DNA from: Amycolatopsis jejuensis
Lineage (GTDB): Bacteria > Actinomycetota > Actinomycetes > Mycobacteriales > Pseudonocardiaceae
NCBI RefSeq assembly: GCF_000717335.1
Contig: NZ_JNYZ01000039.1
Coordinates: forward strand, 62,001-126,000
Length of the DNA stretch: 64,000 nucleotides
Direction: 5' to 3'
Under the pieces are notes generated by a model. It made no database searches and had not been told where the DNA came from. It worked only from the letters and a program-made list of their open reading frames with translations. The position numbers were made by a program, and so were the translations under genes. Of this stretch, positions 32,505 through 40,966 are shown piece after piece (position 1 is the stretch's first letter; the number at the start of each line of letters is the position of its first letter).

Positions 32505-35500
32505 GGCCCGGTCACCTGCCTGCCTTCCGGACGCAGCGGACAGCAACCCCTCGCCGGGCAGCGGTCACAGTCGGCGTTCTCGTGCGCCTGATAGTCCGGG
32601 CCCACCGCGGCAGCCGCGGCCGAACGGACCAGCTCCAGCCACTCGCGGCCACCGTCCTCGTCCATCGGCGGCTGATCCCGTTGCGTGGCCCCGGTTTTCG
32701 CGTTTCCTTTCGCGACATACACGAGCCGCGCGCCGCCGGGCGACTTCTTGCCCTCGATCGCACCCAGCAGAACGGCCAGCTGGTACGCCGCCAGCTGCGG
32801 GTGTTTCTCGGCGTCCGCACCGGAAACCGGAACCTTGCCGGTCTTGATGTCCACAATGACCGGACGGCCGTCCTTGTCCAGCTCCACCCGGTCGACGCGG
32901 CCGCGGAGCAGCACGCGCACCTCGTCGTCGCCCATCGGCAGCTCGACCTCGATGTCCTGCTCCACCCCGGCCTCGATCAGCTCCCGCCGCGACATTTCCA
33001 GCCAGGTCACGAAGTTGCGCAGCATTTGCTCCACCCGGGACCGTTCGCGCCGGGAAAACCACGGCGCACCGGCGTCGACCCGCACCCACGCCTCGTCGAG
33101 CGCGGCCTGGATCTGCTCGTCGGTACTCCCGCCCGCGACCGCCTGCGCCAGCCCGTGCACCAGGGTTCCGGTGACCGCGGCGAGCTGCGCCGGATCGCTC
33201 CCACCGTGGCGTTCGATGAGCCACCGCAACGGGCATTTCACGAGGATTTCCACTGTGGACGGAGAGACCCGCATGAGGTCGCCCGGCCGGTGCACCGGGT
33301 CCTCTGTGGACGCCGGAAGCAGCCCGTACCAGGTGTCCGGATGCGCTCCGGGTACCCCGGCATCAGCCAGCCGGGCAAGCTGTTTCGCCGCACGTTGACG
33401 GCGCTGCGGTTCGGCCTTCTCGTCGCATACCACCTCGCGCAGCTCACCGACCAGCTCGGCCAGCACGAGAGACCGGCCGGGCGGTTTCATCCGGGAGTCC
33501 AGCATGCCGTCGTCAGCGCCGTTTTCTTCGAGGTCGTCGAGAAAACGGGACGGCTGCTCGTCCTCTCCCGCCACAGCGGTGACTAGCAAGGTGCGCCGCG
33601 CGCGGCTCGCGGCCAGGTAGAACAGCCGGCGTTCCTCGGCGAGAATCGGCGCGATGGCGGAGACCTTGTCGTGTTCGTCCACTCCGGACAGCAGGTCGAC
33701 GAGCCGTTCCACGCCCAGCAGCGAACCCCGCAACCGCAGGTCCGGCCACGCACCTTCCTGCACTCCGGCAACCGCCACCACTGTCCACTCGCGACCCGCG
33801 GAAGCGTGCGCGGTGAGGAGGGAAACCCCTTCGCCCGGAATGGCGGCCGGGGCCAGCGTGTCCCCGGCAATGTTCTGCGACGACAGGTAATCCGCGAACG
33901 CCGCGACACTCGCCTTGGGCAGCCGGTCGGCATACCGTCCGGCGGCATCGAACAATGCGACCACCGCGTCGAGGTCACGATCCGCTTGTGCACCAAGGGA
34001 ACCACCACGGTCAACCAAGCGCAGCAGCCGTTCCTGCAGACCGCTCGCCTGCCACAGCTCCCACAGCACCTGCTCGACCCCGTCACCGCGGCTCACCGCC
34101 TGATGCGTGACACTCAGCAGCTTCCCGACCCGGCGTACCGGCAGCGCTTCGTTGTCGGCGAGACCAACGAGAATGTCCCCACCCCGCAACGCTTCCACGA
34201 GCAATTCGTCGCTCGACCGCTGCCCTCCCCCGGCCAGTTCCAGCCGCCGCAGACCACGACGCAACCGGCGCAGCGCCAACGGATCCGCGCCGCCAAGCGA
34301 CGAGGAAAGGAGCATTTCGGCAAGGTCGACGTCGAGCAGCTCGGGCTCGGCGGCAATCCGCAGCACCGCGAGCAACGGCCGTACCGCGGAATGCTTGGCC
34401 AGCGGCAATTCCTCGGTGGCCGAGCCGATCGCCACCCCGGCTGCGCGGAGAGCTCGTTGCAGGACAAGGAAAGTCCGCGCAGGAGAGCGGACCAGCACTG
34501 CCATGTCGGACCACGGCACACCGTCGATGAGGTGCGCGCGACGCAGCTGGTCGGCAATCCATCCGGCTTCCGCAGCCGGGGTCGGCATCAGCCGTACTCG
34601 CACCTTGCCGCCACGTTTACCTTGCGGTGTCACAAGTTTGCGATGCTGCGAAGCGCCGGGCAGCGTTGCGCCGAGCTTCGTGACCGCCGCGCGCACCGTC
34701 GGGGCCAGTCGATGCGAGGTGGTCAGCACGACGGTGCGGTCACCGTCGGTGTCGGAGTCGGCGAACAGCCGCGGATCGGCGCCACGGAAGGAAAAAACCG
34801 ACTGATCCGGGTCACCGGCAACCACGAACTCCGCCGCGGTGAAGCCGATCGTGCGGACCAGCTGGACCTGTAGCGGGTCCAGATGGTGGGCATCGTCGAC
34901 GAACAGGTGCCGCACCCGGCCGCGTTCGCGCTCGCGCAGCTCCTCGTCGTCCTCCAATGCGAGCAGCGCGGAGGTGACCAGCTCGGCGGCGTCGAGCGCG
35001 GGCGCGGCGGGCAGGCCGAGCGCGTTGCCCCCGGCGCCCTGCAGCTGCGTGACCTCCTCGTACTGCGCCCAGAACTGCCCGGCGGCAACCCATTCGTCGC
35101 GGTCCTGCCGGTGCCCGAGCTCGATCAGGTCCTCCGGCCCGAGCCCGCGCTCGGCCGCGCGCATCAGTAGGTCACGCAGCTCCTCGGCGAAGCCGGGCAC
35201 GGTGAGCGCCGGGCGCAGCTGCTCGGGCCAGCCCGTCGCGCCGCTTTCGAGGTCGCCTTCGAGCAGTTCACGCACGACGACGTCCTGCTCCGCCCCGGCC
35301 AGCAACCGCGGCGGCGGCAGTTCCTCGGCGCGGGCTTCCAGGCGTAGCAAGGAAAACGCGTACGAATGCACTGTGCGTACGAGGGGTTCACTCACCGTGC
35401 GCGGCAAGGGCGACGCCTGGTCGGGGTCCGAGGTGAGGCGGCGGGTGAGGTCGGCGCGGAGGGCGTCGGCGGCCTTGCGGGAGGTGGTGAGCACGAGGAC

Positions 35501-35707
35501 GCTCTCCGGGTCGGCGCCCTCGGCAATGCGGCGCGCGGCGGCGGTGGCGAGCAGCGCCGTCTTCCCGGTGCCCGGACCGCCGAGCACGCGGAGGAAGCCG
35601 GACGGCTCGGACAGCAGGCGGCGCGCGCCCTCGTCCCAGGTGAACGTGGGTGTGCCGGGGACCGGCGGGCGCACCAGCCGCGCCTGCCCGGTCCCTGCTC
35701 TCCGCAC
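32501..35707 (-). CDS. adnA: AdnA, helicase-nuclease subunit with Fe-S cluster
   Basis: The partner of AdnB. Walker A is GGPGTGKT, but the Walker B equivalent is degenerate (HLFVDDAHHLDP). The C-terminal nuclease domain has VIVDIKTG and a four-cysteine iron-sulphur staple: one Cys in VKCPLRWLIERHGG and three in CDRCPARGCCPL at the end, as in AddB and mycobacterial AdnA. Length is about 1068 aa. The start is uncertain: GTG 35707 and GTG 35713 are both possible and further upstream starts exist, but homology begins near PTFTWDEGARRLL. It is divergent from the alkyltransferase-like gene. Confidence 0.9.
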   Translation of the reverse strand: MRRAGTGQARLVRPPVPGTPTFTWDEGARRLLSEPSGFLRVLGGPGTGKTALLATAAARRIAEGADPESVLVLTTSRKAADALRADLTRRLTSDPDQASPLPRTVSEPLVRTVHSYAFSLLRLEARAEELPPPRLLAGAEQDVVVRELLEGDLESGATGWPEQLRPALTVPGFAEELRDLLMRAAERGLGPEDLIELGHRQDRDEWVAAGQFWAQYEEVTQLQGAGGNALGLPAAPALDAAELVTSALLALEDDEELRERERGRVRHLFVDDAHHLDPLQVQLVRTIGFTAAEFVVAGDPDQSVFSFRGADPRLFADSDTDGDRTVVLTTSHRLAPTVRAAVTKLGATLPGASQHRKLVTPQGKRGGKVRVRLMPTPAAEAGWIADQLRRAHLIDGVPWSDMAVLVRSPARTFLVLQRALRAAGVAIGSATEELPLAKHSAVRPLLAVLRIAAEPELLDVDLAEMLLSSSLGGADPLALRRLRRGLRRLELAGGGQRSSDELLVEALRGGDILVGLADNEALPVRRVGKLLSVTHQAVSRGDGVEQVLWELWQASGLQERLLRLVDRGGSLGAQADRDLDAVVALFDAAGRYADRLPKASVAAFADYLSSQNIAGDTLAPAAIPGEGVSLLTAHASAGREWTVVAVAGVQEGAWPDLRLRGSLLGVERLVDLLSGVDEHDKVSAIAPILAEERRLFYLAASRARRTLLVTAVAGEDEQPSRFLDDLEENGADDGMLDSRMKPPGRSLVLAELVGELREVVCDEKAEPQRRQRAAKQLARLADAGVPGAHPDTWYGLLPASTEDPVHRPGDLMRVSPSTVEILVKCPLRWLIERHGGSDPAQLAAVTGTLVHGLAQAVAGGSTDEQIQAALDEAWVRVDAGAPWFSRRERSRVEQMLRNFVTWLEMSRRELIEAGVEQDIEVELPMGDDEVRVLLRGRVDRVELDKDGRPVIVDIKTGKVPVSGADAEKHPQLAAYQLAVLLGAIEGKKSPGGARLVYVAKGNAKTGATQRDQPPMDEDGGREWLELVRSAAAAAVGPDYQAHENADCDRCPARGCCPLRPEGRQVTGP

Positions 35708-35800
35708 GTGCACATCAGCGATGGAACCATGCCCGCTCACCCGGGTGGCGCACCGGCACACCCCTCGGCCGGACTATCGCGCCTCGTAACCTGATGGGTC

Positions 35801-36127
35801 ATGGACGACGAACTGCACGAGCGGATCCGCGCGGTCATCGCCGACGTACCCGCGGGGACCGTCGCGACGTACGGCGACATTGCGGCGCTGTCCGGCGCGC
35901 CCTCGCCCCGCCTGGTGGGCCGCGTGCTCGCCGAAGACGGCCACGACGTGCCGTGGCACCGCATCCTCCGCGCGAACGGGACCCCCGCGCCGCACCTGCT
36001 GCACGAACAGCTCGAGCGGCTCCGGGCGGAAGGCGTCCTCGCCGACGGACAGCGGGTCGACCTGCGCAAGTACCGCTGGCGCCCGGACGGGGACGAAACG
36101 GACGATGGCCCTCCCGGGCTGTTTTAG
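35801..36127 (+). CDS. Alkyltransferase-like (ATL) DNA repair protein
   Basis: A 108-aa protein with the DNA-binding fold of O6-alkylguanine-DNA alkyltransferase (VPAGTVATYGDIAALSG; PRLVGRVLAED). The active-site PCHR is PWHR, so the alkyl-accepting Cys is replaced by Trp. ATL proteins bind O6-alkylguanine without repairing it and hand the lesion to nucleotide excision repair. A TAACCT -10 box (35787-35792) lies 8 nt before the ATG, suggesting a leaderless message. Mycobacterial Rv3204 sits in the same place beside adnA (recalled). Confidence 0.9.
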   Translation: MDDELHERIRAVIADVPAGTVATYGDIAALSGAPSPRLVGRVLAEDGHDVPWHRILRANGTPAPHLLHEQLERLRAEGVLADGQRVDLRKYRWRPDGDETDDGPPGLF

Positions 36128-36142
36128 GTTAGCCTGACCTAA
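36124..36142 (+). promoter_or_regulatory. Iron box (IdeR/DmdR operator) overlapping the SIP start codon
   Basis: TTAGGTTAGCCTGACCTAA matches the 19-bp IdeR/DmdR consensus TTAGGTTAGGCTAACCTAA at 17 positions. Its last base is the A of the ATG at 36142. The site also overlaps the end of the ATL gene. Iron-loaded repressor here would block transcription, or initiation on a short-leader message, of the siderophore-interacting protein. Confidence 0.88.
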
Positions 36143-36957
36143 TGAGTGTCCTGACTTACCATCCCGGCCGGGTCACTGCCGTCCGCCGGGTCACGCCGCA
36201 CATGGCCCGGATCACGTTCGACTGCCCCGGCCTGGCGGGAGCCGGCCCGGCGGCGCCGGACGCGTACGTGAAGGTGTTCTTCCCCCTGCCCGGCGACGAC
36301 GTACCGCACCTGCCACCGACCGAGATGGACGACGAAGGCGTGCTGTCGTGGTACCGCACGTACCTCGCGATGCCCGACGACGTCCGGCCGCCCATGCGGA
36401 CGTACACGGTGCGCGCGGCGCGTCCGGAGAGCGGCGAGGTGGACGTCGACTTCGTGCTGCACGAGGAAAGCGGCGGCCCGGCGTCGTCGTGGGCGGGACA
36501 GGCGGCGGTCGGCAGTCAGGTCGTGTTCCTTGGGCCGCATGGGCTTTACGACGTCCCCGACGGCACCGGCTGGCAACTACTGGTCGGCGACGAGACCGCC
36601 CTCCCGGCGATCGGCGCCATCCTGGAGGCGCTGCCGCGTTCGGCGCGCGCAACGGTGTACGCCGAAATCCCCGACCGCGCCGAACGCCAGACTTTCTCGA
36701 CCGACGGCGCCGTCGAGGTGCACTGGGTAGTCCGCGGCGCGCGCCCACACGGCGAGGCCCTGGTGGACGCCGTCCGCGCGGCGACCTTGCCCGACGGCAC
36801 GCCGTACGCGTGGGTTTCGGGCGAAGCAGGCGTGGTCAAGCTCGTCCGACGGCACTTGGTTCGCGAACGCGGCTTCGACAAGACCGCAATCTGCTTCACC
36901 GGCTACTGGCGCCAGGGCATGAGCGAGGAAGCCGTCGGCCGGGAGCGGGCTTCCTGA
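36142..36957 (+). CDS. Siderophore-interacting FAD/NAD(P)H ferric reductase (SIP)
   Basis: A 271-aa cytosolic flavoprotein that reduces ferric siderophores to release iron. The FAD-binding motif RTYTVRAARP and the C-terminal block VKLVRRHLVRERGFDKTAICFTGYWRQG are typical. The central part (YAEIPDRAERQ) is the NAD(P)H-binding half. Direct control by iron is indicated by the operator at its start codon. It appears to stand alone, ending 3 nt before the convergent hemD stop. No siderophore biosynthesis or uptake genes are in the window. Confidence 0.92.
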   Translation: MSVLTYHPGRVTAVRRVTPHMARITFDCPGLAGAGPAAPDAYVKVFFPLPGDDVPHLPPTEMDDEGVLSWYRTYLAMPDDVRPPMRTYTVRAARPESGEVDVDFVLHEESGGPASSWAGQAAVGSQVVFLGPHGLYDVPDGTGWQLLVGDETALPAIGAILEALPRSARATVYAEIPDRAERQTFSTDGAVEVHWVVRGARPHGEALVDAVRAATLPDGTPYAWVSGEAGVVKLVRRHLVRERGFDKTAICFTGYWRQGMSEEAVGRERAS

Positions 36958-36960
36958 GGG

Positions 36961-38118
36961 CTACTGGCCGAGCTCCGCGACCACCAGCTTCACCAGCGCC
37001 CCGAGCCGCTGCCGTTCAGGTTGCAACGGCCGGATGCCGACAGCTTCCAACGGCGCCGCAGTAACCGGCCCGACGCACGCGCAGACGACCGCGCCTTCGA
37101 CCAGGGCTTTGCGCAGCTGCGGACCGCGTCCGGATTGGTCGGCGAGAGTGAGAAAGTTGGCCGCCGCCGGGGCGCTGGTGAAGACGAGGGCGTCCAAGGC
37201 GCCGGAGAGGGCGTCGTTGACGAGGGAAAACACCGGGGCGGGGTCGGGCGGGGAGTGCCAGCGATAGGGTTGAACGGGGAGCACACGCGCTCCGGCGGCG
37301 GTGAGGGGGCCGGTGAACTCGGGTAACGGGGTGCCGTGAAGCTGGACGGCGATCCTGGTGCCGGAGATGCCTTGGTTGGTCGGGGCGCTGGACGTAGGTT
37401 GGTCGCCGGACGGGCCGAGGTTGCCCTCATCGGTGGACACCACCTCAGGGCTGCCACCCCCAGCAGGCTCGCCGGAAGGGCCTTGGTCGGCGCATAGGCC
37501 GGTATCACGTCGACCAGCTGACCCGCCCGATACGCTCCCGTCGGCCGGTGTCCCAGGAACTCCACCGTCAGCGGGCACGCCGGAAGCACCTCCACCAGCG
37601 GGCAGGCCCGAATCTTCCCAGCCGGTGGGCACACCGGACATGCCTCCAGCAAGACCAGGCGCGCCCGCAATCCCCCCACCAGCCGCCGTGCCCATAGCGG
37701 CAAATCCGCCCGCCCCGGAAGCTTCGGCAAGGGCTGCGAACAACTCCTCATTGGTCTCAGTCCGCGCCGAATATTCCTCCCGCAACCCCACCCCCCGGAC
37801 GGCCCCCACAGCCTTCGGCCCGCGGGCGAAGATGCGCGACCCGGCCAGCGTTTCGAGGAGGGCGTCCTGGAGACCCCAGCCCTCAGCGGCAGCGAGCCAG
37901 CCGCGGAAGCCCGCGCCGGTCGTGACCGCGGTGAAGGCGACCGGAGCCGCGAGCACGGCTTCGGTGCCGCGACGCAACTCGGGATCGTCAGCCAGGGGGA
38001 CGATCGTGATCGTGGGCGCATGCTGCACCTGAGCGCCATGGCGGACCAGCGCGCCGATCAGATCGTCCGCCCGCCGCTCGGCCGTCACGCCGATCCGTAC
38101 CCCGTCCAGCTCACCCAT
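36961..38118 (-). CDS. hemD: Uroporphyrinogen-III synthase with a long low-complexity insert
   Basis: HemD closes hydroxymethylbilane to uroporphyrinogen III, precursor of haem, sirohaem and cobalamin. Both halves of the two-domain fold are recognisable: GVRIGVTAERRADDLIGALVRHGA plus TTGAGFRGWLAAAEGWG, then RIAVQLHGTPLPEFTG, VFTSAPAAANFL and CACVGPVTAAPLEAVGI. Between them, residues about 134-252 (37363-37719) are a Gly/Pro/Ser/Asp-rich degenerate repeat with VP and PADG units. The paralogue at 41928-43037 joins the same domains with a few residues only. No C-terminal HTH is present here. ATG 38118 lies within a degenerate repeat tract. Confidence 0.82.
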   Translation of the reverse strand: MGELDGVRIGVTAERRADDLIGALVRHGAQVQHAPTITIVPLADDPELRRGTEAVLAAPVAFTAVTTGAGFRGWLAAAEGWGLQDALLETLAGSRIFARGPKAVGAVRGVGLREEYSARTETNEELFAALAEASGAGGFAAMGTAAGGGIAGAPGLAGGMSGVPTGWEDSGLPAGGGASGVPADGGVPGTPADGSVSGGSAGRRDTGLCADQGPSGEPAGGGSPEVVSTDEGNLGPSGDQPTSSAPTNQGISGTRIAVQLHGTPLPEFTGPLTAAGARVLPVQPYRWHSPPDPAPVFSLVNDALSGALDALVFTSAPAAANFLTLADQSGRGPQLRKALVEGAVVCACVGPVTAAPLEAVGIRPLQPERQRLGALVKLVVAELGQ

Positions 38119-38335
38119 CTCGCCTGCCTCTCAGTTCGCCCCATCCAGTCACCCCTCGGACCTCGCCGAACTCACGCATGCCGACTGCCTTGCCTGCTAC
38201 CGAGTTCACCCGTGCTCGCGCCGCCCAGTTCAGCCACCCCAGACCCGCCCAGCTCACCCACGCCGCCAGCCTCGCTCGCCGGTCCCTTCGCGTTCAGCCA
38301 TCCCGCTCACCCACGTCACCTACCTCGCTCCCCGC
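38107..38335. repeat. Degenerate pyrimidine-rich repeat tract upstream of hemD
   Basis: This stretch between two minus-strand genes consists largely of variants of CAGYTCASCCAC. Three consecutive 24-bp units begin at 38202, 38226 (CAGTTCAGCCAC) and 38250 (CAGCTCACCCAC). Less regular copies occur near 38168, 38290 and 38304. The same element, CAGCTCACCCAT at 38107-38118, forms the hemD start codon and first codons, and another abuts the end of the WYL regulator gene. No promoter is evident to me. Confidence 0.65.
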
Positions 38336-39334
38336 TCACTCCACCCCGCCCGGCTCAGCCACATACCGCCGCCCCATCTCCTCGATCGCCCTTGCCAGTT
38401 CCGCTCTCAACTCCACCGGCTCCAGGACCTCCAGATGCGGCCCGAACCGGAGCAGCTCCCCGATCGCCGGTTCACCCGGTTCCACCGGCAGGGCGATTGT
38501 CAACCAGCCATCGCTGTCCGGTACCGCGCCCGCGGCGATTGCCTCCCGGAGGGCCCGGGCGCCGACGCTGCCTGCGTAGAACGGTACGAGAGCCTGCGCC
38601 CTCGGGGAGAGGCGCACTGTCGCCCTTCTGGGGTACATCCGGCGTTCGAACTGCTCCGACCACTCCTGCCAGTAACCGGCCAGGTCGAAATCCGCCGGTC
38701 GCTCGAACACTTCGCCCAGGTCGGTCAGCTCGTGGATGCGCGAAATCCGGTAGGTGCGAACGGTCCCCTCGCACCGCCCCGCCAGGTACCAGTTGCCTGC
38801 CTTCAGGATGAGACCCAGCGGCTCCAGCACGCGCTCGACCTCGCGCTGACCCCATCGTTCGTACCGGATCCGGATCCGGCGCGCGGACCACACGGCGTCG
38901 GCGACCGCGGACAGGGTCGGCAGGCTTTCGATGCCGCGGTGCCAGCCTGGGACGTCGAGGTAGAACCGCTCGGCCACCCGGCCGGCGCGGCTGCGCAACT
39001 CCTGCGGCAACGCGGCGTACAGCTTCAGCTGCGCAGCGGCGAGAACCGTCCCCAACCCCAGCTCCGCGGCCGCCACCGGCAGCCCGGCCAGCGCCAGCGA
39101 CTGGGCTTCCTCCTCGTTGAGGCCGGTCAGCCGGGTGCGGTAACCGTCGACGAGCTGGTAGCCGCCGCTGCGCCCGCGGTCCGCGTACACCGGCACGCCC
39201 GACGCCGACAGCGCCTCGATGTCCCGGTACACCGTGCGCACCGAAACCTCCAGCTCAGCGGCCAGTTCCTCGGCGGTCATCCGGCCGCGGTTCTGCAGCA
39301 GGAGGAGCACGGTGAGCAGACGGCCGGCACGCAT
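38336..39334 (-). CDS. WYL-domain (YafY/DeoR-like) transcriptional regulator
   Basis: A 332-aa protein with an N-terminal HTH_11 winged helix (MTAEELAAELEVSVRTVYRDIEALSASGVPV) and a WYL ligand domain (RIRYERWGQREVERVLEPLGLILKAGNWYLAGRCEGTVRTYRISRI) plus a C-terminal extension. It is divergent from a DUF3224 gene, its probable target, with a dyad operator between them. The ligand is unknown. Confidence 0.88.
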   Translation of the reverse strand: MRAGRLLTVLLLLQNRGRMTAEELAAELEVSVRTVYRDIEALSASGVPVYADRGRSGGYQLVDGYRTRLTGLNEEEAQSLALAGLPVAAAELGLGTVLAAAQLKLYAALPQELRSRAGRVAERFYLDVPGWHRGIESLPTLSAVADAVWSARRIRIRYERWGQREVERVLEPLGLILKAGNWYLAGRCEGTVRTYRISRIHELTDLGEVFERPADFDLAGYWQEWSEQFERRMYPRRATVRLSPRAQALVPFYAGSVGARALREAIAAGAVPDSDGWLTIALPVEPGEPAIGELLRFGPHLEVLEPVELRAELARAIEEMGRRYVAEPGGVE

Positions 39335-39354
39335 CCCGCAAGTATGCCGGAAAA

Positions 39355-39375
39355 ACCTGACACTAGATGGCAGGT
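39355..39375. promoter_or_regulatory. Probable operator of the WYL regulator
   Basis: The core CCTGACACTAGATGGCAGG (39356-39374) is an inverted repeat, CCTG(A/C)CA-N5-TG(G/T)CAGG, extended by one A/T pair to 21 bp. It lies 20 nt from the WYL regulator start and overlaps the DUF3224 start region, so one site can control both genes. Such CTGACA/TGTCAG dyads are common beside this regulator family. Confidence 0.65.
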
Positions 39376-39792
39376 ATGAATGATTCAGTGTCCGTCATGA
39401 ACACGTTCGGCATGAAGAAGTGGGACGAGCACCTCGCGAGCGGCGAGGAGGGTGGCCCGCGGGTCGCGTACGTACACGCCACGTTGGAGTACTCCGGCCT
39501 GATCGAGGGTGAATCCACGGGCGATTACCTGCTGTACTACCCGGGTGAGGGTTACGACGGCGGCGCGACCACGTCGCCGGGGTACGACCGGTTCCAAGCC
39601 ACCGTCGACGGCCGGCGCGGCACGTTCGTAGTCCGCCACGAGTGGAGTTTCGACCCGCAGAGCATCCGGTCGGAGTTCGAGGTCGTGCCGGGCTCCGGCA
39701 CCGGCGAGCTGGCCGGGCTCGCGGGCCGCGGCACGGTGCACGGCGTACTGGGCGAACCGACGGTGTCGTACACGTTCGACTACACGCTCTGA
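39376..39792 (+). CDS. DUF3224 family protein
   Basis: A 138-aa protein of the DUF3224 type, a small calycin-like beta-barrel: MKKWDEHLASGEEGG, YVHATLEYSGLIEGESTGDYLLYY, GYDRFQATVDGRRGTFVVRHEW and a final GTVHGVLGEPTVSYTFDYTL. Function is unknown. ATG 39376 is used; ATG 39367, inside the operator, would add three residues. It is followed after 12 nt by the AlkZ-family gene, so the two are probably co-transcribed. Confidence 0.82.
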   Translation: MNDSVSVMNTFGMKKWDEHLASGEEGGPRVAYVHATLEYSGLIEGESTGDYLLYYPGEGYDGGATTSPGYDRFQATVDGRRGTFVVRHEWSFDPQSIRSEFEVVPGSGTGELAGLAGRGTVHGVLGEPTVSYTFDYTL

Positions 39793-39804
39793 AGGAGGCT
39801 GCAA

Positions 39805-40926
39805 GTGCTGGAGGTGTCGCGCAACCAGGCGCTGGCGTACCGGATCGCGGAGCACGGGCTGCACCGCACGGCCGCCGATCCGTACGAGCTGCCACTGCTC
39901 GACCTCGGTCTGCAGGACAGCATGCGCGACACCGCCCTGCTCTCCCTGGCCGCCCGCGTACCGGGTCCGGTCACCCCGGAGTCGCTTGTGGACGATCCAC
40001 GCCTGGCTCTGGTGTGGTCGCACCGGGGCGCGCCGCATTTCCACCGCCGCGCCGACCTGCCCGAGCTCGTCTCCGCATTGGTACCCATCGACGATCCCGA
40101 CGCGCTGGCCCGAATGTTGTGGCAGCAGAAGGAAATGCGGGCCACCGAAGTGTCCGCTGTGGACGTTCTGTTCACCACCGCCCGAGCGATCCGCAAGGTG
40201 GTCACCAAACCGATGACCAAGGGCGCGGTGAGCACCGCGATCACCAAAATACTGCCGCCGGCATTCAGCCGCTGGTGCCGAGGTTGCAACGCAACGCATG
40301 TCCACGAACAGCTCATGCGGATCGCCACTCTGCACGGCGGCGTGCGGCTCGAACCCGGGCAAACCCCGGCAACGCTTGCCCCGCTCGAAGAGCGCGGACG
40401 GCTTTCCACCCGGCCCGCACCCAAAGCCGTCTCCCATCTACTGCACCAATACCTGCGATTCAACGGCCCGGCCACCCCCGGCGACGCAGCCGGTTTCGTC
40501 GGCACCGCAAGGAATTGCGTGCAGGAAACCTGGCCAGCAGACGAAGTCACCGAGGTCAAAGTGGACAGTCGACGCGCCTTTGTGCCGACAGATCGGTTAC
40601 CCGCATTGGAAAACCCGCCAACCCCATCGGGCGTACGGCTATTGCCCCCATTCGACCCGTACACCCAGGCTCGCGACAAAGCGGTATTGGTGCCGGACAA
40701 AGCGCGAGCCAAGGAGGTCTGGAAAATCCTCGGCAGCCCCGGCGCAATTCTCGTGGACGGCGAAATCCTCGGCGTATGGCGTACCAAAGGCGCAGGCAAA
40801 CGGCTGACCTTCACCCTCACCGAATTCGACCCGCTCCGCCGCGCCGACCGGGCCGCTGCCGAGGAAGAGGCCGAACGCGCCGCAACCGCGCGTGGATATC
40901 CGGACGTTTCCGTCAAATGGTCATGA
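39805..40926 (+). CDS. Winged-helix DNA-binding protein of the HTH_42/AlkZ family
   Basis: A 373-aa protein made of three winged-helix-like segments typical of HTH_42 (PF06224), the fold of the AlkZ/YcaQ DNA glycosylases: VSRNQALAYRIAEHGL, WSHRGAPHFHRRADLPELVSAL, the late VSHLLHQYLRFNGPATPGDAAGFVG and the closing RLLPPFDPYTQARDK. AlkZ members excise bulky or crosslinked bases; many actinomycete members lack an assigned lesion. AAGGAGG lies 6 nt before the GTG start. The catalytic-motif assignment cannot be made confidently here. Confidence 0.78.
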   Translation: MLEVSRNQALAYRIAEHGLHRTAADPYELPLLDLGLQDSMRDTALLSLAARVPGPVTPESLVDDPRLALVWSHRGAPHFHRRADLPELVSALVPIDDPDALARMLWQQKEMRATEVSAVDVLFTTARAIRKVVTKPMTKGAVSTAITKILPPAFSRWCRGCNATHVHEQLMRIATLHGGVRLEPGQTPATLAPLEERGRLSTRPAPKAVSHLLHQYLRFNGPATPGDAAGFVGTARNCVQETWPADEVTEVKVDSRRAFVPTDRLPALENPPTPSGVRLLPPFDPYTQARDKAVLVPDKARAKEVWKILGSPGAILVDGEILGVWRTKGAGKRLTFTLTEFDPLRRADRAAAEEEAERAATARGYPDVSVKWS

Positions 40927-40966
40927 GCGCGCTGCCCGCGCAAGGGCTACAGTGCTGGAGGTGACC

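Noticed and set aside
38119..38335. CRISPR-like array
   Set aside because: The 24-bp units are degenerate, lack spacers of uniform length, and no cas genes are present.
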